Origin: Parabacteroides faecis
Lineage (GTDB): Bacteria > Bacteroidota > Bacteroidia > Bacteroidales > Tannerellaceae
Assembly: GCF_014647375.1 (NCBI RefSeq)
Contig: NZ_BMPB01000014.1
Location: forward strand, 183,322-247,321
Direction: 5' to 3'
Length of the DNA stretch: 64,000 nt
Made by a program: the position numbers and the translations under genes. Of this stretch, positions 41,644-49,402 are shown piece after piece (the first letter of the stretch is position 1; each line of letters starts with the position of its first letter). The notes beneath the pieces were generated by a model that did no database searches, had not been told where the DNA came from, and was given only the letters and a program-made list of their open reading frames with translations.

Positions 41644-43179
41644 ATGGATATTTTAACAAATACAATATCACTACTCTTCCGCCCCCGGCAAAAGGAGATA
41701 GAAAAATACGGGCAGGAGACAGACCGCTTACAGCGCAAGCAGTTGCGGTCGCTGTTATCGACTGCACGCAACACGGAATGGGGGTTGAAATATGATTACA
41801 AAAATATCAAACGATACGAAGATTTCTGCCAGCGGGTTCCGCTACAGCTATATGACGATATCAAACCTTATGTGACCCGGATGATCAACGGAGAGAGGAA
41901 CATACTCTGGCCTTCGGTCGTCAAGTGGTACGCTAAAAGCAGCGGTACCACAAACGATAAAAGCAAATTTCTTCCCGTCACCCCCGAAGTTCTTCATAGT
42001 TGTCACTACCAGGGAGGCTTCGATACGGTAGCTCTTTATCTCCGTAATAATCCGGAAAGCCACTTTTTCTCTAAAAAAGGATTAATCCTCGGCGGCAGCC
42101 ACAGTCCTTCCCCAATCAATCAAAAATCCCATTGCGGAGACCTTTCAGCCGTATTATTGCAAAACCTGAGTCCGCTAGTCAACCTGATGCGTGTTCCGGC
42201 AAAGCGGATCATCCTGATGGACGAATGGGAAAGTAAAATAAAAGCGATCGTCGACAGCACGTGGAATGAGGATGTCAACAGTCTTTCCGGCGTTCCATCC
42301 TGGATGCTGGTTCTGATCAAATCGGTACTGAAGAAGACCGGACGGGAATACCTGACCGACGTTTGGCCGAATATGGAAGTATTTTTCCACGGGGGGATCA
42401 GTTTCGAACCTTATCGGGAACAATATAAAGCCCTCATTCCTTCGGATAAGATGCATTATATGGAAACATACAATGCATCGGAAGGATTCTTCGGGATACA
42501 GGATGATCCGGCAGACCACAGTCTGTTGCTGATGCAGGATTACGGTGTATTCTACGAGTTCATACCGATGTCGGAAGTAGGAACTCCCAATCCGACCGTC
42601 TTGCCTTTGGAAGCTGTGGAAACAGGAAAGAATTATGCGATGGTCATAACGACCTCCGGAGGATTATGGCGTTACCAAATCGGCGACACAGTACGTTTTA
42701 CCTCACTGTTCCCGCATAAATTCGTTATTTCGGGAAGGACCAAACATTATATCAATGCCTTCGGAGAAGAACTGATGGTCGATAATGCGGATAAGGCGAT
42801 CAGCAAAATAAGCCGCCAGACAGGAGCCGTCGTAAAGGAATATACAGCTGCCCCTCTTTTCATGCTCGACAAGGCAAAAGGACTCCATCAATGGTTTATC
42901 GAATTTGAAAAGAAGCCGCCTTCCGTAGATGAGTTCGCATCCTTGCTGGATAAAGCATTACAGGAGCTGAATTCGGATTATGAGGCCAAGCGTTATAAAG
43001 AAATATCACTCCAACCTTTAGAAATCGTTGTAGCCCACGAAGGAGCTTTCTACGAATGGCTTAAACAGAAGGGCAAACTGGGTGGCCAGCATAAAATACC
43101 GCGTCTAGGCAATGACCGGACACATATCGAAGAACTGCTGGCAATCAACAGCAGGCTAACCCCTTCTCAAAACGCATAG
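41644..43179 (+). CDS. GH3 auxin-responsive-promoter family protein (acyl-adenylate-forming)
   Basis: 511 aa from ATG 41644 (MDILTNTISLLFRPRQKEIE). The ATP/AMP-binding motif is WYAKSSGTTNDKSKFLPVTP; the donor-site tail is GLWRYQIGDTVRFTSLFPHK, and GRTKHYINAFGEELMVDNAD matches the family's C-terminal hinge. Plant GH3 enzymes adenylate an acid and conjugate it to an amino acid; the bacterial members are common in Bacteroidetes but of unknown substrate. It is monocistronic and overlaps the convergent PAP2 phosphatase by 13 bp. Confidence 0.9.
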   Translation: MDILTNTISLLFRPRQKEIEKYGQETDRLQRKQLRSLLSTARNTEWGLKYDYKNIKRYEDFCQRVPLQLYDDIKPYVTRMINGERNILWPSVVKWYAKSSGTTNDKSKFLPVTPEVLHSCHYQGGFDTVALYLRNNPESHFFSKKGLILGGSHSPSPINQKSHCGDLSAVLLQNLSPLVNLMRVPAKRIILMDEWESKIKAIVDSTWNEDVNSLSGVPSWMLVLIKSVLKKTGREYLTDVWPNMEVFFHGGISFEPYREQYKALIPSDKMHYMETYNASEGFFGIQDDPADHSLLLMQDYGVFYEFIPMSEVGTPNPTVLPLEAVETGKNYAMVITTSGGLWRYQIGDTVRFTSLFPHKFVISGRTKHYINAFGEELMVDNADKAISKISRQTGAVVKEYTAAPLFMLDKAKGLHQWFIEFEKKPPSVDEFASLLDKALQELNSDYEAKRYKEISLQPLEIVVAHEGAFYEWLKQKGKLGGQHKIPRLGNDRTHIEELLAINSRLTPSQNA

Positions 43180-43928
43180 GAGAAATAGACTCCCCCGCCC
43201 TGTTCATTAAATGTCGGGGCGATCACCATATTCCTGGCTGCTTTGCTGTTTACTTTACGGGCAATGGTATTGCGGAGGGGAAAATAAGCCCAGTAGGCCA
43301 ATTCGACGGAAAGGATACCGAAACCGGCACCCGCTATTACATCTGCTACCCAATGCCGGTTATTGTACAAACGGGAACCGGCTACAAACAAAGCTATCGC
43401 ATATCCTGAATAAGCCAGTACGGGGCTACTATCCTTAAACTCTTTATAGGCCATGTGTGCTCCCAGAAACGCATTGGCCGTATGCCCCGAAGGAAAAGAA
43501 TACGGACCGCCATCCGGACGTGTCTCCTTTACCGTATATTTTAAAGTACGTGTCATAACAGCATTCATCCCTTCCGCCAAAGTCACAAGCATCAGTTGAT
43601 CCACCCAGTTATGTTTCTCCTTCCCCATCAGGTCGCAGACAAATACCCATCCGAGCATCCCCCATTCCAGATAGTCGTCCGCCCGTATCTTTTTCACATC
43701 GCTTTTCCGGGAGAAAAAATGAAAGTCATTCATCCCGTCAATAGCCGTTCCTACCGCCCCGACTGTAATCAGGGAAGCCGGAAGTATCAGATGCTTCGCA
43801 TTGAATTTATATTCGATAACAGGCATTTTCTGTTTCAGGCTGTCAGACTGTACGGCTCCATCCTGTGCCTTGACAGGCAATAAACAGACTATCATTAAAA
43901 ACATAGAAATATAAAAGGAGGTTCTCAT
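43167..43928 (-). CDS. PAP2 family membrane phosphatase
   Basis: 253 aa. Signal peptide (MRTSFYISMFLMIVCLLPVK, cut after QA). All three PAP2 motifs are present: KYTVKETRPDGGPYSFP, FPSGHTANAFLGAHMA and GSRLYNNRHWVADVIAG, the last two carrying the catalytic His residues. Such enzymes remove phosphate from lipids such as undecaprenyl diphosphate, phosphatidylglycerophosphate or lipid A, at the periplasmic face. The specific substrate is unknown. Confidence 0.92.
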   Translation of the reverse strand: MRTSFYISMFLMIVCLLPVKAQDGAVQSDSLKQKMPVIEYKFNAKHLILPASLITVGAVGTAIDGMNDFHFFSRKSDVKKIRADDYLEWGMLGWVFVCDLMGKEKHNWVDQLMLVTLAEGMNAVMTRTLKYTVKETRPDGGPYSFPSGHTANAFLGAHMAYKEFKDSSPVLAYSGYAIALFVAGSRLYNNRHWVADVIAGAGFGILSVELAYWAYFPLRNTIARKVNSKAARNMVIAPTFNEQGGGVYFSYAF

Positions 43929-43978
43929 TCCTACAGGCTTTATCTTTTATTCAGGTCACAAAGAAACAAAAAATAACT

Positions 43979-43986
43979 TATCTTTG
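43979..43986 (+). promoter_or_regulatory. -7 promoter element for the NlpE-like gene
   Basis: TATCTTTG, a perfect match, 52 bp before ATG 44039. Confidence 0.7.
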
Positions 43987-44038
43987 TTTCTATATAGAAC
44001 GATATCCGTTTATAAACAAATTAAAATCATTCATTCCG

Positions 44039-44877
44039 ATGAAAAAAACTTACAACGGGCTTATCCTATCAGCTCTGATCATTTGTGCAGGACTTCTTTC
44101 TTCCTGCGGACAACAAAAAGCAAAACAAGTATCCGGTACAGAACAAGACTCCACCGAAATGGTTGGAAATGACAAAGACGAACATGGCTGCATCGCCTCT
44201 GCTGGTTATACATGGTCGGAAGTACAACAGAACTGCATCCGCCTATTCGAGTCCGGCATACGCCTCGAGGCTGTCGACGGCAAATCATCCGCTTATCTGG
44301 TATTCAGTCCCGATTCACTAAAAGCAGAATTATTCTTTTCGAACGATGCTCCCAATGAAATACTCGACCGGCGCTCACTTCCGGCTGGCGATTATGCCTG
44401 GAATATAGAAGATGACGATACAAAAAATGTACGCCGGGTCGACGGTGTATGGACGATCAGCCAGCGGGGTAAAGAAATCTATCGTCAGAACAAGAAAGAT
44501 GCCGACAATTCATTAGGTAACATTCAGACACAAACTTATGAAGGCGTTTTGCCTTGTGCCGACTGTCCGGGCATCCGTTACGACCTGACCATCCGCAGCC
44601 GCGAGAAAAGCGGAGAAGGAACTTTCTCTCTCTCTCACAGACATACCTGGAAGCAGAAGACGGTAAAGATGCAACATTCGTCACAAACGGAAAATGCATC
44701 ACCCTACAGGATATACCGGGAGAAAAGAATGTAACCGTATGGCAACTGGTTTCCGACAACGGGGATGAAGTGATGAATTTCCTTTGTGAAAACGATTCGA
44801 CAATCACACTGATCGGCGATGATTTCAAGAAAGCGGAAACAGAACTGAACTACAGTTTGAAAAAAGTACAGAAGTAA
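44039..44877 (+). pseudogene. NlpE-like lipoprotein gene, frameshifted at a (TC)6 repeat
   Basis: The first frame (44039-44734) encodes a lipoprotein: lipobox LLSSC (Cys23), an N-terminal domain with HGCIASAGYTWSEVQQNCIR, then the NlpE signature YEGVLPCADCPGIRYDLTIR and GTFSLS, after which it reads nonsense (HRHTWKQKTVK). The correct continuation, QTYLEAEDGKDATFVTNGKC to NYSLKKVQK, is in another frame and ends at 44877. The switch falls on TCTCTCTCTCTC at 44625-44636; five TC units instead of six would give GTFSLSQTYLEAEDG, a 278-aa protein. NlpE senses envelope stress at the outer membrane in enterobacteria; here the role is unknown. Confidence 0.85.
44625..44636. repeat. (TC)6 dinucleotide repeat at a frameshift
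   Basis: Six uninterrupted TC units inside the NlpE-like coding sequence, exactly where the frame changes by the equivalent of one extra unit. Confidence 0.85.
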
Positions 44878-45177
44878 CAGAGACAAGTTCTCTGGCCAAA
44901 CATTACTTTTTAAGGCAATCACAAAAAACAGTACCGCCATGCCAAACGGATTCCATCCTTGGCCTATAAAAAAAGACTGGTCTTTTGAAATGTTAAGACC
45001 TGAGTTTTGATTTCAAAATAAGGGACTTTCATTTTTAAAAGACCAGTCTTTTTTCCAGATTCTACCCTTTCATCCTTTCTTCTGCTATGCAGATTGTTTT
45101 TCAAACGATTGAAATAGATGACTGCTGAAACATCATTCAATTATTCGTTTTTTACATTTAAGATTCAAGAATATATT
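44878..45177. other. Intergenic region with long inverted repeat
   Basis: 300 bp without a gene. It holds a perfect 18-bp inverted repeat (44969-44986 and 45037-45054) with a shorter nested one, and runs up to the promoter of the histidine kinase at 45178. No other feature was seen. Confidence 0.6.
44969..45054. terminator. 18-bp inverted repeat with 50-nt spacer
   Basis: Left arm AAAAAAGACTGGTCTTTT and right arm AAAAGACCAGTCTTTTTT are exact reverse complements; inside, TTTTGAAAT (44983) pairs with ATTTCAAAA (45010). The right arm ends in a run of T, so it could terminate the lipoprotein transcript, although the spacer is long for that. Confidence 0.55.
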
Positions 45178-45185
45178 TATCTTTG
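45178..45185 (+). promoter_or_regulatory. -7 promoter element for the histidine kinase
   Basis: TATCTTTG, a perfect match, 31 bp before ATG 45217. Confidence 0.75.
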
Positions 45186-45216
45186 CGGATTAAGGACCTT
45201 CTGAAAATTATGGGTT

Positions 45217-47394
45217 ATGGCGTACGATGAAAACACATTGGCAGGAATGAAACAGTTTTTGAAACTTCTTCCTGATACAATTTTAATAGTTAACAAAGAG
45301 GGGATAATTGAAGATCTGCTCAATTATCAGCCCGAAATATCTCTGTCTCTCACGCCACAGCAACAGAAAGGGCAAACCATCCAGGATTTATTCCACTATA
45401 AGAATTTAAAGGGAGACTCCGGCAATAAACTGCTGAACGCCTTTCTGGATACGATGCAAACACGTAAACCGAACACCATTCATTACGAAGTGGAGAATGA
45501 CGGTCACACAGGTTATGCGGAAGGGTATATAATTCCTTTTGAAGACCATACTTTCGGTATCTTCCGGAATATGACCCGACGGATGGAGACTCAACTTGAG
45601 ATCATCAATGAGAAGAACAAACTGTCGATGGCTTTAAAAGCCGGAAATCTGTCTGTATGGTCTTATCTCCCCGATAGCGATTCTTTTGACCTGGCCGATG
45701 AGAATACAGTGCCGCAACCAGGAATGAAATTATGGGATGTTACCAAGCAACTCATTCCGGAAGACAGGGAACGCCATGTCAGGCTGGTCACCGATATCGT
45801 TAATGAAAAGCATAAACAAAGTACCGAACAATTCCGCCTGCTGACTCCCGAAGGACAAATCAGGTGGTACGAGATCTACTCGATGGGTATTCACGGAGAA
45901 GATGGGAAAATTGACCGCCTGATCGGAACCCAGAAAGATATTACCGACCAGAAAAACAAAGTACAGGAACTTATCGAAAATCGCCAGCAACGTGATCTGC
46001 TCCTGCAGATTACCAATATGATCATTTGGGAATACGATCGTAAAACAGATATCTGCACTTCTATCAGAGAATCCTTATTTTTCGATCATAATACGACGCT
46101 AAAAGATATTTATGAGACAGTGGCTCCCGAACATCAGAAGATGTATTTAAAGGCATATGATGATATTCTGAACAAACGATCAGAATTAATGAATATTCAG
46201 TTCCGGGTAAAAGAGCTGAACGGTCCGTACCGATGGGTCAGGCTGATCGCTAAAGTATCCAAATATGATAAGGATGGAAATGTTCATAAACTGATCGGGA
46301 CACGTGAAGATATAACGGAAGAGATAGAGCGGGAACAAAGGTTGCGCAACTATATACAACGTAGCGAACTGGCAATCCAGGCCGCCAATATTATACAATG
46401 GGACCTGGATATCAAGACACAGGAATATACCCGGCTGTATCCTGATCCGGTCGCTCCCGGAAACTTCATCCGGGGATCGTTCAATTTCACGGTTCATCCG
46501 GACGACCGTCTTATTTTACAACAGGAACAGGATAAACGTATCCGCGAATGTAAAGGATACAGCAACCTGCATTTACGGATCATGCTGGATGGAGACACGG
46601 ATTACCGCTGGACAAATACCTTCTCCGTTCCGCTGGAATATTATCCCGACGGAAGTATTAAAAGCGTAACAGGTCTTCTGATCGATATCACACATATCGA
46701 AAAAGTAGAGGAAGGTAACCGGATGAAAATGGCTTTCCTCGCCAATATGAGCCACGAAATACGAACGCCCCTGAATGCTATCGTCGGTTTTTCGCAGCTT
46801 TTAGCCCAGACCGATGAGCATGAAGACAAAGAAGAATTCGTCCGGATCATTGAAGAGAACAACGACCTGCTGTTACAAATCATCAATGATATACTCGACA
46901 TTTCCAAAATTGATGCGGGGAAGATGACTTTCAACTACAGCGATTTTGATATTACGGAAATAATAACAGACCTGAAGCAGGTTTATAATTCCCATTTATC
47001 ACCGAAAGTAAAATTTATCTGTAATCTGCCTTATAAAAAATACATGATCCGTTCCGAAAAGAACAGACTGATACAGGTAATAACCAACTTGCTGAACAAT
47101 GCGGTCAAGTTCACCTCGGAAGGATCGATTACAATCGGTTATGAAATAATTCCGAAGGGATTGTCTTTCTATGTTTCCGACACGGGAAAAGGGATCGACA
47201 AAGAAAATCTAAAACATGTTTTTGAACGTTTCGCTAAATTCGACAAATTTGTACCCGGCACCGGACTCGGACTCTCCATTTGCCAGATGATCGTGAATAA
47301 ACTGGGAGGTGAAATATCTGTTGAATCTGAATTCGGAAAAGGTAGCACGTTCCGGTTTACGATAGCGTGCGAAGCAAATACTGAAATTAACTAA
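45217..47394 (+). CDS. Soluble multi-PAS sensor histidine kinase
   Basis: 725 aa with no membrane segment or signal peptide, so it is cytoplasmic. The first 480 residues hold an N-terminal PAS-like domain and about three further PAS/PAC units, each ending in a PAC pattern such as GKIDRLIGTQKDITDQ or GNVHKLIGTREDITEE. HisKA follows with His513 in FLANMSHEIRTPLNAIVGFS. The ATPase domain has NLLNNAVKFTSEGS, DTGKGIDKENL and GTGLGLSICQMIVNKLGGE. No receiver domain or adjacent response regulator is present, so its partner is elsewhere. The signal is unknown. It ends at a 15-bp hairpin terminator. Confidence 0.95.
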   Translation: MAYDENTLAGMKQFLKLLPDTILIVNKEGIIEDLLNYQPEISLSLTPQQQKGQTIQDLFHYKNLKGDSGNKLLNAFLDTMQTRKPNTIHYEVENDGHTGYAEGYIIPFEDHTFGIFRNMTRRMETQLEIINEKNKLSMALKAGNLSVWSYLPDSDSFDLADENTVPQPGMKLWDVTKQLIPEDRERHVRLVTDIVNEKHKQSTEQFRLLTPEGQIRWYEIYSMGIHGEDGKIDRLIGTQKDITDQKNKVQELIENRQQRDLLLQITNMIIWEYDRKTDICTSIRESLFFDHNTTLKDIYETVAPEHQKMYLKAYDDILNKRSELMNIQFRVKELNGPYRWVRLIAKVSKYDKDGNVHKLIGTREDITEEIEREQRLRNYIQRSELAIQAANIIQWDLDIKTQEYTRLYPDPVAPGNFIRGSFNFTVHPDDRLILQQEQDKRIRECKGYSNLHLRIMLDGDTDYRWTNTFSVPLEYYPDGSIKSVTGLLIDITHIEKVEEGNRMKMAFLANMSHEIRTPLNAIVGFSQLLAQTDEHEDKEEFVRIIEENNDLLLQIINDILDISKIDAGKMTFNYSDFDITEIITDLKQVYNSHLSPKVKFICNLPYKKYMIRSEKNRLIQVITNLLNNAVKFTSEGSITIGYEIIPKGLSFYVSDTGKGIDKENLKHVFERFAKFDKFVPGTGLGLSICQMIVNKLGGEISVESEFGKGSTFRFTIACEANTEIN

Positions 47395-47400
47395 AAAACT

Positions 47401-47433
47401 ACCGGTCTAAAAGATGTGATCTTTTAGACCGGT
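47401..47433. terminator. Bidirectional hairpin terminator
   Basis: Perfect 15-bp stem (ACCGGTCTAAAAGAT / ATCTTTTAGACCGGT) with a GTG loop between the convergent kinase and GH110 genes. On the minus strand it is followed by AGTTTTTTAG, a U tract for the GH110 transcript. Confidence 0.88.
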
Positions 47434-47464
47434 AACATTCTTATTAGAAACGAAATAAGACAAA

Positions 47465-49291
47465 TTAATTTTCCACTTTCAAATCCTTTTTCTCATCAAA
47501 ACCACCATCAAACTGATTATCCTTGATGTCGTAATTGATCACACGCTGGAAGAAGAAACGATGCTTATTCCAGTGGAAAGCCGGATATTGGTTGTTTTGC
47601 TTGATTACATTGTTGCGGAAAACCAGTCCGTCTACCGACTTTGCATACAGGATCGGAGCGTCGAATGTTTCGAACTCGTTATTCTCGATCACGATGCCGC
47701 TGTGGAAATATTTCTTCTGATCTTTCAGGTCTGGGATTTCAGGATAAATAGAAATAATGGCGTTCGTGAACTGGAACATATTCGTCAATGAGTTAATGAA
47801 CTTGTTATCACGGATCAGGACATCATGGCAGGCACCGGTCTCAAACCAACCGTTACAATCGCCGCATAACAGGATGGCGGTACCGGAAGTATGGTCGAAA
47901 ATATTCTTTTCCACAACGGTTTTCTTCGGAGTACTGAACAAAGAACCACGGGCACGGTTATTACGGATCGTATTGTCGGCAAAATAAACTTCCGGCGTCC
48001 ACTCCAGGTTTTCGATGCCGAAAGTGCCGACTTCACTAATCGCCGGATCAATGGCTTTTTCAAAAACGATCTCAAACTGTTTGGCCCCATGCGCACCCGG
48101 TTTATCCATCGCTTTGATAGAAACAACCTTATTCTGGTCGCCTATAATCTCCATTGTCTTCGAATCGATGAACTGTACGGCATCTCCCGGGAATCCCCAT
48201 TCAAAACCATAACTCTGTCCATGCATATACTCACCGAGCAACGTCTTGTCGTCTACGCGTTTCTGTATTTTCAGATAGGTGCCGTGCACGTTGATTGCAT
48301 CATCCATCATACCTTCATACAAACCACCCACTGAAATGATCTTTCCTTTACAGCCGGAGAAATGGGTAGCATCTGCCTGTGTTGTAAAATAACGGGGATC
48401 GTTATCACCGCGAAGGCATACCGAAAATTTATCCAGCGTGATATTCTCGCTCATCTGAGCCAGCAATCCCATTCCTTCCGCATAATGAACCTGGATATTT
48501 TCAAGAATCGTATTCGTATCATAGGAGACAAAAATACCCGGTGTAGGACGCCCCCAGCCACGCATAGCCACAACAGTTCCGGGAATCAGTTTCTTATTAT
48601 TCCATTTGGCAGATTTGATCACGCGAGGAGAGATCTCGGATACGCCTTTCGAACCGATACTGATATCGCTGGTCGTATAAACAAGACGTTTCGTATCTCC
48701 TTCGAAAGCGATTCCCCAGGCAGGTGAATGCTCCCAGCCTTCGCCTTTGGCATAAAAGACACTGTCGCGTATTTCATACTCCACCCACGGAGCTACTTCA
48801 TACGTTATCGCACCGGCAACCGTATCGTTTTCCAATACTTTCACCTGACTGATATGCGGATTTTCAAAATCAATACTGAAGTTTTTCAACGTACAGTTCT
48901 CCGAATTGATCAGTGAAACCGGTAGCATACGTCCGTGGAAAATCAACTCCGAACCTTGCCCGTCGAAAACGATATTCTTCATGTTCTCAAAAGGAAGTCC
49001 CACCAGTTTCGGATTGTCCTGATCATGATTGGAGATGAAATACTCCTTTTGGGCGGCCCCTTCAGGATAAAAATCATAGCGTCCTTTAGGTAGAACGATC
49101 GTAATAGTATCGCTCCCGGTATGGGAAGCAGCAATCTGTTCCAACGCCTTTGCCATTAAAGGAGAAGCATTGTCTTTTTGGTCAGGAACAAGACCGAAAT
49201 TCGACAAATCATAGGGATTCTTCGTCTGGGAACAGGAACAAAACATCACCAGACAGAATAAGATAGCAATAAAAGTTTGAGTGTTTTTCAT
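47465..49291 (-). CDS. GH110 alpha-1,3-galactosidase lipoprotein
   Basis: 608 aa. Lipobox region MFCSCSQ near residue 20, then YDLSNFGLVPDQKDNASPLM, ISNHDQDNPKLVGLPFE, FDGQGSELIFHGRMLP and ENCTLKNFSIDFENPHISQV, which I recognise as the GlaA/GlaB family. The rest is a right-handed beta-helix (IVIENNEFETFDAPILYAK). These enzymes remove terminal alpha-1,3-galactose, as in blood-group B or linear alpha-Gal epitopes. Whether it is the A or B subfamily is not clear. It has its own promoter (TATATTTG at 49320) and no SusCD partner, so it acts as a stand-alone host-glycan enzyme. Confidence 0.9.
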   Translation of the reverse strand: MKNTQTFIAILFCLVMFCSCSQTKNPYDLSNFGLVPDQKDNASPLMAKALEQIAASHTGSDTITIVLPKGRYDFYPEGAAQKEYFISNHDQDNPKLVGLPFENMKNIVFDGQGSELIFHGRMLPVSLINSENCTLKNFSIDFENPHISQVKVLENDTVAGAITYEVAPWVEYEIRDSVFYAKGEGWEHSPAWGIAFEGDTKRLVYTTSDISIGSKGVSEISPRVIKSAKWNNKKLIPGTVVAMRGWGRPTPGIFVSYDTNTILENIQVHYAEGMGLLAQMSENITLDKFSVCLRGDNDPRYFTTQADATHFSGCKGKIISVGGLYEGMMDDAINVHGTYLKIQKRVDDKTLLGEYMHGQSYGFEWGFPGDAVQFIDSKTMEIIGDQNKVVSIKAMDKPGAHGAKQFEIVFEKAIDPAISEVGTFGIENLEWTPEVYFADNTIRNNRARGSLFSTPKKTVVEKNIFDHTSGTAILLCGDCNGWFETGACHDVLIRDNKFINSLTNMFQFTNAIISIYPEIPDLKDQKKYFHSGIVIENNEFETFDAPILYAKSVDGLVFRNNVIKQNNQYPAFHWNKHRFFFQRVINYDIKDNQFDGGFDEKKDLKVEN

Positions 49292-49319
49292 ATTACGTGT
49301 TTTCTAAACATTAACCGGA

Positions 49320-49327
49320 CAAATATA
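49320..49327 (-). promoter_or_regulatory. -7 promoter element for the GH110 gene
   Basis: TATATTTG on the minus strand, a perfect match, 28 bp before the start at 49291. Confidence 0.7.
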
Positions 49328-49336
49328 CGGATTCTT

Positions 49337-49351
49337 TGCAACTTTGTTGCA
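49337..49351. promoter_or_regulatory. Candidate operator palindrome between divergent promoters
   Basis: TGCAAC-TTT-GTTGCA, a perfect 15-bp palindrome, covers the -33 region (TTTG at 49343) of the metal ATPase promoter and lies 10 bp from the GH110 -7 element. It is a plausible site for the Fur-family protein encoded downstream. Confidence 0.55.
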
Positions 49352-49363
49352 CCTTGTTTCCTT

Positions 49364-49371
49364 TACCTTTG
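49364..49371 (+). promoter_or_regulatory. -7 promoter element for the metal ATPase operon
   Basis: TACCTTTG, a perfect match, 31 bp before ATG 49403. Confidence 0.75.
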
Positions 49372-49402
49372 TATCAGGAAAACAAATAAAGAGTAAAAAG
49401 AT

